Below are positions 55,149 through 64,000 of a stretch of DNA of 64,000 nt, piece after piece. Under the pieces are notes generated by a model. That model saw only the letters and a list, made by a program, of their open reading frames with translations. It was not told the DNA's origin and did no database searches. Position 1 is the first letter of the stretch. Every line of letters begins with the position of its first letter. The DNA is from Haberlea rhodopensis (Eukaryota > Streptophyta > Magnoliopsida > Lamiales > Gesneriaceae): positions 62,001 to 126,000 of the forward strand of contig CAJQUN010000925.1 of NCBI GenBank assembly GCA_907163345.1, written 5' to 3'. Position numbers and translations under genes: made by a program.

Positions 55149-55248
55149 CACATGGTGCAGCACTATCCAGAGCTGTTTTCTGGTATGCGTTTATGTATTG
55201 TTTTCTATCTTGTTAGCAGCATGTTTGATTTCGGGGACGAAATCTTAT

Positions 55249-55262
55249 AAGTAGGGGAGTAT
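55249..55262 (+). other. Polypurine tract of I
   Basis: AAGTAGGGGAGTAT lies directly before the 3' LTR. GGGGACGAAATC is just upstream, as in G and F. Confidence 0.85.
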
Positions 55263-57455
55263 TGTGATATCCCCAAAATGATTATGTGGGTAATCATGCA
55301 ATTAAGGGTTGCTAATTATGAACCTATGTGTTAAAAAGGCGTTTTGTATGTGGGAGTGATTTATTTAATTGATGATGTGGTTTAGGGGGCATGTTAGGTG
55401 TTTTTAAATTGTTGTGATGATGTGGTAAAATAATAAAATATCAAGGAGAGAATTTTTATACATCGTATGAAATACCGGGACACAATTAAACACCCCAAAA
55501 CCACCCTACATGCAACCACCCCACCCCCACTTGGTTGAACCCACGCCCCTCCCCTGTTTTTCTGGGAAAGCAGATGACTAAGCAAGCAACTTTACTTGAA
55601 GATATTTTCATTGTGCCTCTTCCAAAAAGACTTCTTCTTCTTCCCTTCATTTGTCTGCAACATGGTCGATTTCTAGGAGGAAAGTGATCGGATTTCATTC
55701 ATCCTTTCATATAGAAAATATAAGGGCAAAAGTGGTGAGGAGTCACATGTTCTTCCCAGTTTTTAAATTCCTAAGCATGCTTGTTCTTTGTAGCAGTTTT
55801 GGCATGCTAGTGTAGGGATTTAAGAAATATTGTTATGAATACTTTTATGTGATGTTTATGAGGCTCTCTATATTTTTCCTTGAGCATGTTGCATGTTTTA
55901 TGTAGAGGATTAAAGCATGTGAAGTATAGTGTTCGAAAATCTGGGTAAGGAATATGCCCTGTTTTTCTGGAAAATTATGGTTTGGGAGTGATTTTGAAGA
56001 GGTGATATCATGCACGTTAGCTTAGGTTTTTGGTAAACCTTTGATGTAAAAATATGCATGGTAGTTTTGTGAAGCCCTTGGCATGTTTGTTCGAGCATGC
56101 TTTATGTTATATGTGGTAGATATAATAGCATGAAGTGAAGTACTCAAAAATCTGGAAATTTATATGTTGCCCTGTTTCCGGAAAAGTTGGTTGAGTACTT
56201 ATGTAAATGGTTGACGTTTATGCATGCGGGCTTAAGTTTGAGGTGTAAATCTGGTATGAATACACTCGGAATAGTGTATTGTAATTGCTAGCATAATTGT
56301 TCAAACATGTGGTGTATGTTATATGCTAGATCGAAGGGTGTAAATATAGGTGTTCGAGAATTCTGGGTTGGTATTTCTCGAACAGGGCATCTCGATCGAT
56401 CGACATTTCTTCTCGATCGATCGAGCGAGGCAGAATCTTGGTTCTGATTTTAGGCGTCTTCTCGATCGATAGGGAAGAGGGGCCGATCGATCGAGAGACC
56501 CAGAATGTTGAAAAATATAAATTGTTATATTTTGTTAAAGTTTTGATATTGGTTTGTAATGAGGTGCCTAATATTGTGTTGTGTGGCTATGTAGAACCAT
56601 CCCAGGTGCCATCACAACCGAGGAGATAAAGTTGATTGACTCCTCTATCTTTTGGAAAGGTACGTAAGCGACGTACGGGCATCCCAACGGTAACATGTGC
56701 TTTATGTTTGTCTTTTTGACGCATGATGAATGCAATGTGGTGCATTAAGGTTATGATACATGTTATTATGCATTGTTTTTGCATATGTATCTTGTGAAAT
56801 ATAAGAGGTGTATTTCACGAGTCAAGGTTATCTTAGTAAGGATTTTAACTGCTTACGCTAAGGTCCATTGGAAGCGAGGAAGAATTCCGCTTACATGGAG
56901 TAGCAAGAAGCATTAAAATGTACTAATGATAAGGACTCATGATTGAAATAAGGATTTAAGGAGGAAGAATGTCATGACATTTATTTGTGAAACCATACAT
57001 TCTTATAATGTGTTTTTATTATGAATTATGGTACAGGGACAACCAATGGGCGTTATAAATGCTGGAAATACAGGAAGGGCTTGTGTTTAAGATTGTGCAT
57101 TTATGCCTTACTTTCATATTATGTTGAATATGAATTGTGTTATGCTCACGTGTTGGGGGTTGTCTTTGTAGGTGCTTTTGTTGACGAGAACCAGGGTCGG
57201 GGTTGATATGCTGAGCTGTAAGGAGTGCTACAGGATTAGCATGTTAGAGAAATTTTTGTATAGCTTCTACTGAGTAGAGTAAGACTATAATGTAGTACCT
57301 TTGTAGGAATTGTGTCTTTCCTTTTGAAACATTTTGGTACTGTAATCTCTAAAGCTCAGGATAATCAACACGGCACGTTACTCTGATATATTCACATGAA
57401 TGTTTAGTTCTCTAAATTGCACCTTAACATCTTGATGTGATAACGGGGTCTCACA
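55263..57455 (+). repeat. 3' LTR of I
   Basis: 2193 bp, same length as the 5' LTR. Differences seen by eye are about eight substitutions, including one that breaks a CGATCGATCG site near 56463. Confidence 0.96.
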
Positions 57456-59049
57456 CTTTGTTTCGCTCAAACTGATTTAGTTCTTCTTGCATAGCGTCTA
57501 CCCAGCTTGGGTCTAACATAGCATCATCAATCTTCTTAGGTTCTAAGTGAGATATGAATGCAGCATGAAGGAATTCATTGATTAATTGTCCTCTGGTGCG
57601 TAGTGGAGCAACAGGGTTACCTATGACCTGCTCGGGAGGATGATCCTTCATCCACCGGAGCGGAGGTCCAAGAGGATTGAGCCCTTCATTTGACTGGATA
57701 TGAGTGGGCAGTTCAGAAGTGCTGATTGATGCATCTTTTTCATTTGCTCCTTCTACTGCAGCAGGGGTATGTGCAATAGTGTCATTGTCAGTTGGATGCG
57801 GTGCATGTTGACCAGCAGACTCCTCTGTTTGGGCTTCAGGAACTTCTGGTTCTAATGAGCAGTCAGTCCTGCTTCTGTAATTTATCTCATCATCAACATT
57901 TTCATCAATGTAAGTGCTTTCCAGTCGATTGCTCAAGTTGTTGATTTGCAGATTAGATAACGTACAGTCAGCAGGTTCATCAAATTTTACATGCACTGAT
58001 TCTTCTACAGTAAAAGTTATATTATTAAATACTCTGAAGGATTTACTAACTGTAGAATACCCAAGAAATATTCCAGCATCAGATTTGGCATCAAAAGCGG
58101 TGAGATGAGTCTTTCCATTGTTGTGAATAAAACATTTGCAACCAAACACATGGAAATAAGAAATATTTGGCTTACTGCCATTCCAGATCTCATAAGGGGT
58201 TTTATTTGCTCGCTTATTAATCATTGATCTGTTATGCGTATAACAAGCTGTGTTGACAGCTTCTGCCAAAAATTTCTGCGAAATTTCGGATTCCGCAAGC
58301 ATAGTTCGCGCAGCTTCTTTCAAAGTGTGGTTCCTACGCTCAGCAACTCCGTTTTGTTGAGGAGTTCTAGCAGCAGAGTATTCGTGTTTAATACCAAGGT
58401 CATCTAGATATGATTCGAGTGACTGATTGGTAAACTCAGTACCCTTATCACTGCGAATTCTATCTATCCCACACGATTTCTCATTTTGGAGTCTTTTTAG
58501 TAGTTTGATCATCTTTGGAGTAGCCTGATCTTTGCCACTTAGGAACAGGACCCACGTAAAACGAGTGAAATCGTCTATTAACACTAGGGTATACTTCATT
58601 CTCCCTAGACTTGTTACTGGTATAGGACCAAATAGATCCATATGCAGCAACTCTAGGCACCGAGAAGAAGATTTACTCCATTTGTTCTTAAAGGAGGATC
58701 TGATTTGCTTACCAAGTTGGCATGCTGCACAGATCTTGTCTTTTGAGAACTCAATTTGGGGCAGTCCAATGACTAGATCAAGTTTACGCAGACTGGCAAT
58801 AGTTTTAAATTTTAAGTGACTCAATCGTTTGTGCCAAAGCCAATTTTTGGAAGTATTCAGGGCAGCAAAGCAAGTAAAGGAGGTAGGCTGATTAAGATTC
58901 CAATCAATTTTATAAGTGTTATCATGCCTTCTTCCTACAAGTAATATACTGCCATCAGTAGATTTGATAGTGCATGAGTGCTGGTTGAACTCTACAGAAC
59001 GACCATTGTCACAGAGTTGACTTATGCTAATTAAGTTATAGATTTTCAA
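57456..59049 (-). pseudogene. J integrase region
   Basis: An open frame of about 530 codons. It starts after a frame break at 59036-59049 with NLISISQLCDNG. Next are the GAG-pre-integrase and zinc domain (LWHKRLSHLKF, ICAACQLGK), then the catalytic core HMDLFGPIPVTSLG (Asp), RSDKGTEFTN (Asp) and PQQNGVAERRNHTLKEAAR (Glu), all intact. NKTPYEIWNG and FGCKCFIHN follow, typical of copia. A Ser/Glu-rich linker leads to LNQFERNKV, where I interrupts it. Order before RT confirms Ty1/copia; similarity to SIRE is from memory. Confidence 0.92.
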
Positions 59050-59260
59050 CTAACAGAATATCTTTAATAATTATGTTACCATAGATAATCTTACCCTTAC
59101 CCACGGTTTTACCTTTCGCGTTGTCTCCAAAAGTTATTCTGGGTCCGGTGGAGTCCAACAGTTCAGACAATAAGCTCGCATTTCCTGTCATATGTCTAGA
59201 GCATCCGCTGTCCAGAAACCATTCTGAGCTCCGAACTTGATGCATTCTAGTTTCCTGCAA
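59036..59260 (-). pseudogene. J protease
   Basis: SSEWFLDSGCSRHMTGN holds the D-S-G active site of copia proteases, followed by ITFGDN and KGKGKI-like residues. A small deletion near 59036-59049 shifts the frame into the integrase part, and in-frame stops upstream (59260-59330) separate it from gag. Confidence 0.85.
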
Positions 59261-59314
59261 TTAAAGCGATAAAATGATTGGTACCCAATCCTACTTGGGT
59301 CCGGGCAGGATTAG

Positions 59315-61235
59315 TCATTTCGGAACCCACACTTGTATGACCCTGAGTGGCTTAGGTCGGTGTGTGTTCTGAAATGTGTGTGCATTCATAAATGATGGTG
59401 ATGGTCTTGACTGTGTAGTGTGATAATGAGTGTATGCATGTGCTCTTGGTTTGTAGTTCCCATTGTTTGGCACATACCTCTTCTGGACAGGCATACAGTT
59501 GTAGTACCAGTTGGGTTTAACCTCTCTAGCTGCTCGACCAGTGGGTTTAAGTTCATTTCTGAACTTTTGCCCCGGTTTAGCTTTCTTGATTGGTTCAACA
59601 TAACCAATACCTCGGTGTGATGCCTGTTCCTTAATGAGTGTTGCTTTAACAGGTTCTTTAACCAGTTCAATGGGATCATATACTGTGCTAGATCTTACAA
59701 AGTTCATTGGTTGAACATTGCTTTTCTTTAGACACAACGGAGGTTCGTTACCAGATGAATTGCTGTCATTACTATTATAGCCTATACCAGTTCGATCACT
59801 AGCAAGTCTTATAGACTCAAGCATTTCATCTTTTCTGGTAGTTGACGCATTCCAAGTGCTGACCAGTTTGCTGAGTTTCTGGTAAGCACACTTGGCTTCA
59901 TATCTTTCTTTCACTAGAAGACTAGCTGTTTCCCTTAAGCATTTCAACTCATTTGATTGTTCACAATCAAGTTTGTTGTTATGCGTTTCCGTTTGGATTG
60001 AGTGCTCAGTCTTATAGCTTTCAAAGGATTCATATAACGTCTGATACTCATTGATCATGTCCTGCAATGCATTGGTAAGTTCACTATGTGTAAATTCAGA
60101 TAGGTTAGACTCGTGTACCTCAATTTCATCATTTGCCATTAGGCAGTGGACTTCCTCGTCTTCACTCTCGCTGGACGAGCTGGTTGACTCCTCTGATTCT
60201 GATTCAGAATCAGCCCATTTGCTCTTACTTTCTTCTGCCATCAAAACCTTTTGATCTCTGTCCCTTCTGGATGATCTTCTAGTTTCCTTGTATTTTCTGT
60301 GATCCTTGGATCCTCTTTTGTGATCATCCTTTTTGGGTTTGGGACAGTCGGCGATGAAATACCCTGGCTTGAGACAGTTGAAACATACACGCTCTTCTTC
60401 TTCTGATCTTCCTTTGAAGCTCTGCCTTCGTGGATATGATTTCTGATTCTTCTTCCCGAATTTCTTTACGAACATTGCCATAGCATCATTACATATTTTT
60501 CTGGAGTCATCTTTGTAGCAGTAGATATGGCCTCCGATGCAGTGAGAGTTTGGTAGGCTGACTGGTACTGGGTTCATCTTCAACCCGAATACCTAATTCG
60601 AATTCATAGGCTTTTAAATCAGCAAACAGGTCATGCAGATCTATCTTGTTGATGTCCTTTGATTCTCTCATAGCAATGGTCTTGACATCCCATTCTCTTG
60701 GGAGACCTCTCATCACCTTGAGGGTGACTTCTCTGTTGGGTAACTCCTTACCCAGACTGTTGAGTTCATTAATTATTCCGGTCACTCTTTCATCATACTC
60801 GTTGAGAGTTTCTCCATTCATCATCTTGATATGCTCAAACTTCTGTAATGCCACAGTAAGCTTGTTTTCTTTGGTTTGATCATTTCCTTCACAGAGTTGG
60901 ACAATCTTCTCCCAGATTTCTTTAGATGTGGAACACATTTTTATTTTGTTGAAAATATTTTTGTCCAAAGTTTTGAACAGAATGTCCTTAGCAACGTTGT
61001 CCAGATTGGCTTTCTTCTTTTCTTCATTTGACCATTGAGATCTGTCCTTTTCTACCATTTGTGGATCACCACTTGTGATAGAAGCAGCTGTATTGATTTT
61101 CATGATCTTCATAGGTCCTTCAGTGATTACATACCACATATCATCATCTTGAGCACTTAGATGTGCTTGCATACGGATTCTCCAATCATCATATTCGCCT
61201 TTCTTGAACATTGAAATCTTGCTGAATGAGGCCAT
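59315..61235 (-). pseudogene. J gag
   Basis: The ATG at 61235 starts MASFSKISMFKKGEYDDW, a copia gag (UBN2-like) domain over about 200 residues with IWEKIVQLCEG and MNGETLNEYDERV. A frame shift at 60507-60583 leads to the second part (59315-60583) with the zinc knuckle CFNCLKPGYFIADC, in which the His ligand is Tyr. Then follow a basic RS-like segment, acidic Ser-rich stretch (SESESEESTSSSSESE) and a long C-terminal part ending RVIQVWVPK. The Tyr replacement should weaken zinc binding. Other stops follow before protease. Confidence 0.85.
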
Positions 61236-61276
61236 CAGTTTTTGGTAATTGGTAATTTCTCAAGATTGAGAAGACC

Positions 61277-61291
61277 TAGGCTCTGATACCA
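61277..61291 (-). other. Primer-binding site of J (initiator tRNA-Met)
   Basis: The minus strand reads TGGTATCAGAGCCTA, two bases from the LTR end at 61294. The TGGTATCAGAGCC core matches plant initiator tRNA-Met. Confidence 0.88.
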
Positions 61292-61293
61292 CT

Positions 61294-61627
61294 TGTTAGG
61301 ATCGAGGTAGTGTTTAGAAGGGGGTTGAATAAACACTAGATTCAATTTAGATTTTTCTCGAGTTAACTGCAAATTGTTAAGTATTACAGTAGCTTCTCAA
61401 TATAAGGCAAGTCAGCAGACACTGATTATAGTGCGGAAGACGTCTGCTGGACTTGTGAGGAATAAAAACTGAGTAGTAAATAGGCAATAAACGAATGACA
61501 CAAGTATTGTTTCTGGAAGTTCGAAGCACAACGCTTCTACGTCTCCCCTTCTTCATTTACAGGAAGGATTCACTAGAAGATTTGGTTTACACTTTTACAG
61601 TATACAACCTTCTTAGGCACTCACACA
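61294..61627 (-). repeat. 5' LTR of J, truncated
   Basis: These 334 bp match 36322-36658 of the 3' LTR with few changes, then similarity ends abruptly after CTCACACA. About 950 bp of LTR including the promoter are missing, together with the target duplication. Confidence 0.9.
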
Positions 61628-62640
61628 TTGATGATCCTACCCATGCCCCTCAATCAACCCAACTTAATTGCCTCCCAATCACAATAACACTATCCACCTA
61701 AAATCCCAAAGTCTTGCCATTAGGAGCCAAAGTAGTGGATCTATATTGAAGTATACCTCCCCATATTAAAATCACACTACATCTTGCCAAGAAAGGGCTA
61801 CTCTACACATAGCATTTGTTGAAAATTCACCTACTCACACACACAAGAATTCCAAAGTTTCAAGGCAAGAGAGGAGATGATTCACACCACCTTCGTAATC
61901 CGAGATCCATACAAACGTGCTTCAAATCTTCAACGACTGTAAGTAGGTTTTTGCTACAAATGTCATTTCGTTTTTGAAACTCTATATATATGTTAAAATG
62001 TCAGTTGAACACGAAAATGTATTTTAAGATCATATTATGAAAGTTTATGAGAAATGCGCATCGAAAGTTGAAGGCTCTGCAGGGCAAAGTGCTAGATGTG
62101 TAGGAGCCATAACTTGATGCAGCGGGGCAAAGTGCTACATGGCATGCCACATGCATGGGAGCCACCTCTTGATCCTTAAGAGCAAAGTGTTATGCACACG
62201 AGAGCCACCTCTTGATCCCAAAAGGCGAATATGTGATTATGTGTTTATGTGATAAGGCTCTGGTGTGAGCAATTATGAGTATATGTATCGATTTACTAGA
62301 TGTTTGATAAAGAGTTATTTTGAAAAGCTTTATACATATATTTTATTTTGTTTAACTGACCCCTACTTGCTGAGTGTTTTCCCAAACACTCACCCATTAC
62401 CTCCCTCCTCAGATAAGAACAAGGAAGAGTTCGATGAATGAGGACAATAGCACTTTTATGGTGGCGATACACCGAGGAGACTCCTAGATTTTTATTCTTT
62501 CAATTACAATTCCGCTACTCTGTTTAGATCTAAGGTGCTTTATAGACAACTTATTCAAGTTGATTTCAAACAAATCCTGAATCATAATAAGCAATCCCCC
62601 TTCCCATAGTTTAGGAAATTCTTGTTAAAAAGTCAATAAT
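61628..62640 (+). repeat. Element K: probable fragment or solo LTR of a Tekay-like element
   Basis: No gene is seen. The layout resembles a Tekay LTR: short degenerate repeats (62083-62225) with GGGCAAAGTGCT and GGAGCCACCTCTTGATCC phrases, then a TTTAACTGACCCCTACTTGC block and a CCTCCTCAG/ATAAGAA junction typical, from memory, of the 3' part of Del/Tekay LTRs. The ends are not defined. It could be the 3' LTR of E, but this is only an inference from orientation. Confidence 0.4.
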
Positions 62641-63271
62641 AACTTTATTTCTTCTTTTTTTTCTAAATTTATGGGAAAACTTCAATTATCAACTAATAAA
62701 AAATTTGATTTGTATATAAGTAACAAACAAGTTAGATTCTTTAGCTTTCACCCCAAATATAATTTTGTCGATGAAAATGATAAATATACAATGTCCGTTG
62801 ACGACCAAGAAAATGAGAACCAGAATATGGGGGAGACCAGATTTATTAAAAATAACTTCACTTTCAATGTACATATCATGTAATCTTTTAAAAAACTAAA
62901 GCCATGTGGTCTAAAATATTACTTATAAATCGAACTTCATATTCAATCTCCATATCATATAGAGTTTAAAAAACTGAATTTATAAATGTTGAAGATAAAG
63001 TCCATTTGCAGCTATTTTTAGACCCGACCACTACTCTAAAGCCCGTCAGTTTCTAGGTCGAAAAGGATTAAGGTCTTTTGATCTTTAATAGTAACAGACA
63101 TGGTCCTTCTCTAGTTGGTTTATGGAATCGATTACTTTGAAATATATTTCAAATCGAATTTGAGTTCAATTTATTTTAGTAGATAGCTTTTTTTAACGAT
63201 TGTGTGTAGCATTTTATTATTTGAAAATGATAAGACGTACATGAAAAAAGATCTAGGATAAAACCTCTCAT
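62641..63271. other. AT-rich spacer without supported gene
   Basis: AT-rich DNA with A and T runs. The short ORF at 62671-62883 has no recognisable motif and biased composition expected by chance. I see no element ends here. Confidence 0.6.
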
Positions 63272-63598
63272 TAGAGATGGCAAAACGGGTGAGCCGTACG
63301 TGGCCTAGCCCTGCAAGTTTTGATATAGTAACGAGTAGTGCCGGGCTGTCTATTTTGACACGTGCCGGCACATCCTGATCAATCCTTGAGAGTGGCGCAT
63401 AAACTTCTGGATATTTTTTTAAAAAAAACTAGAAACAAATATAGGTCCGGTCGGCCCCCGAGCCCCGTAAGTCCACCGGGCTATGGATCATGTCGAACCA
63501 ACACTTTAAAAAAATGGGACGTATCAGTACGGACCGCTACAATAAGGGGCGTATCGTTTTTCAAGCCTACCAGCAATGCCAGTCCGTTTTGCCATCTA
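63272..63598. mobile_element. hAT-like MITE
   Basis: Terminal inverted repeats TAGAGATGGCAAAACGG at the left and CCGTTTTGCCATCTA at the right differ by a 2-bp gap. The inside is GC-rich with GGTCCGGTCGGCCC and CCACCGGGC, a composition familiar from plant hAT MITEs whose ends read GATGGCAAAACGGG (from memory). It is about 327 bp with no coding potential; ORFs across it are chance. A clean 8-bp target duplication is not visible; flanks are only loosely similar. Confidence 0.65.
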
Positions 63599-63857
63599 TA
63601 TCTTCCATTAAAGAAACAACAAACTACAAGGTCATTCACAACAGTCACTAAAAAGTTGGGTCCCAAATATAATTCGAGAACCGGACTCGATGGAGCTTAA
63701 AACTAAAGAGAGAAGCTCAATTGTAGACATAAATTTAAAAATAACTTAGTTTAACAGTAAAGATGCAAAATAATAAAAAATATAGTTTCACTTTGGTCAC
63801 AGTAGTCTGAAAAAAATATGATATTGATCAAATATTTTTTTAATTCATGATATTTTT
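63599..63857. other. AT-rich spacer
   Basis: I see no gene, repeat or element end in this short stretch between the two MITE-like sequences. Confidence 0.55.
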
Positions 63858-64000
63858 TAGGGGTGCTTATTGGCTTGACCCGGTCCAGTCCGGACCGGAA
63901 CCGGCCGGTTCCGGGTCCGTAAAGGACGGAACCGGTCCGATCCGGTAAGGAACCGGATCGGGTCCGGTCCCGGTTCCACCGGTTCCGGGTTGGACCGGTT
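63858..64000. mobile_element. Second GC-rich MITE-like element, cut by the window edge
   Basis: The stretch from TAGGGGTGC is packed with GGTCCGG, GGAACCGG and CCGGTTCC motifs in both orientations. Such ACCGGTTCC-rich elements with GGGGTG ends are known as hAT-type MITEs in plants (from memory). The right end is outside the window, so no terminal repeats can be checked. Confidence 0.5.

Larger units (their letters stand above)
48304..57455 (+). mobile_element. Element I: young Tekay/Del-type gypsy retrotransposon with defective pol
   Basis: Both LTRs (48304-50496 and 55263-57455) are exactly 2193 bp and differ at about eight positions by eye, without indels. Internal order is primer site, gag, protease, RT, RNase H, integrase, chromodomain-like tail, polypurine tract. 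Perfect CTTTG duplications flank it. Pol nevertheless carries at least two stops and several indels. The element is 9.15 kb, normal for the clade. Confidence 0.96.
36322..61627 (-). mobile_element. Element J: Ty1/copia SIRE-type retrotransposon with env-like ORF, carrying insertions H and I
   Basis: Minus-strand order is truncated 5' LTR (61294-61627), primer site, gag, protease, integrase, RT, RNase H, env-like ORF, polypurine tract, 3' LTR (36322-37604). Integrase before RT defines Ty1/copia. Without H, I and their target duplications it would be about 10.7 kb, in the range known for SIRE elements. Only 334 bp of the 5' LTR remain, so the right target duplication is lost. Pol and gag contain stops and frameshifts. 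Confidence 0.88.

Noticed and set aside
63362..63700. 112-codon ORF at the right edge
   Set aside because: It crosses the MITE boundary and its terminal repeat.

Overview
This window is plant nuclear DNA made almost entirely of nested LTR retrotransposons. I see no host gene, rRNA or tRNA gene. The sequence shows Ty3/gypsy chromovirus (Tekay/Del-type) and Athila/Tat-like elements, a Ty1/copia SIRE-type element with an env-like extra ORF, primer-binding sites matching plant tRNA-Asp and initiator tRNA-Met, and hAT-like MITEs at the right edge. This fits a flowering plant, most likely a eudicot, in gene-poor heterochromatin. The env-like ORF resembles, from memory, proteins predicted in Lamiales genomes; that is a weak hint only.

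Layout, left to right. Element A is an Athila-like LTR on the minus strand (1-1847). It sits in the integrase of Tekay-like element B (minus, 1848-8019). B sits inside Athila-like element C (plus, 8020-11168 and 19241-19483). The 3' LTR of C is split by Tekay-like element F (minus, 11169-19235, target duplication TGATA). C sits inside the internal region of D, a relative of A (plus, 19484-20969 and 35981-36118). The 3' LTR of D is split by composite G (20970-35975, target duplication CTAGT), which has the form LTR-internal-LTR-internal-LTR and no recognisable protein. D lies in a decayed gypsy element E (36119-36321). Next is copia element J (minus, 36322-61627). J was later hit by H, a young gag-only Athila-like derivative (plus, 40777-46255, target duplication GTGGA), and by I, a young but coding-defective Tekay-like element (plus, 48304-57455, target duplication CTTTG). 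After J come an LTR-like fragment K (61628 to about 62640), AT-rich spacer and two MITE-like sequences.

Function. Every coding region here is retroelement gag, protease, RT/RNase H, integrase or env-like, and nearly all are broken. The longest open stretch is about 990 codons of pol in F. LTR identity makes H and I the youngest insertions.

The most unusual signal is not in the proteins. LTRs of several unrelated families carry, at equivalent positions, (i) clusters of short perfect palindromes (CGATCGATCG in A, B, F and I; GGCGTAATTACGCC in C and H; ATCGAT-centred ones in D), and (ii) further downstream, arrays of hyphenated dyads whose arms change together while the spacer stays constant. 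In B, F and I a 17-base motif, GTAGAACCATCCCAGGT, lies 89-97 bp after the palindromes and before a splice-donor-like AAGGTACGT block. I describe this as a candidate modular LTR regulatory or RNA-structure system. One LTR of F also carries a 78-bp internal inversion relative to its partner.
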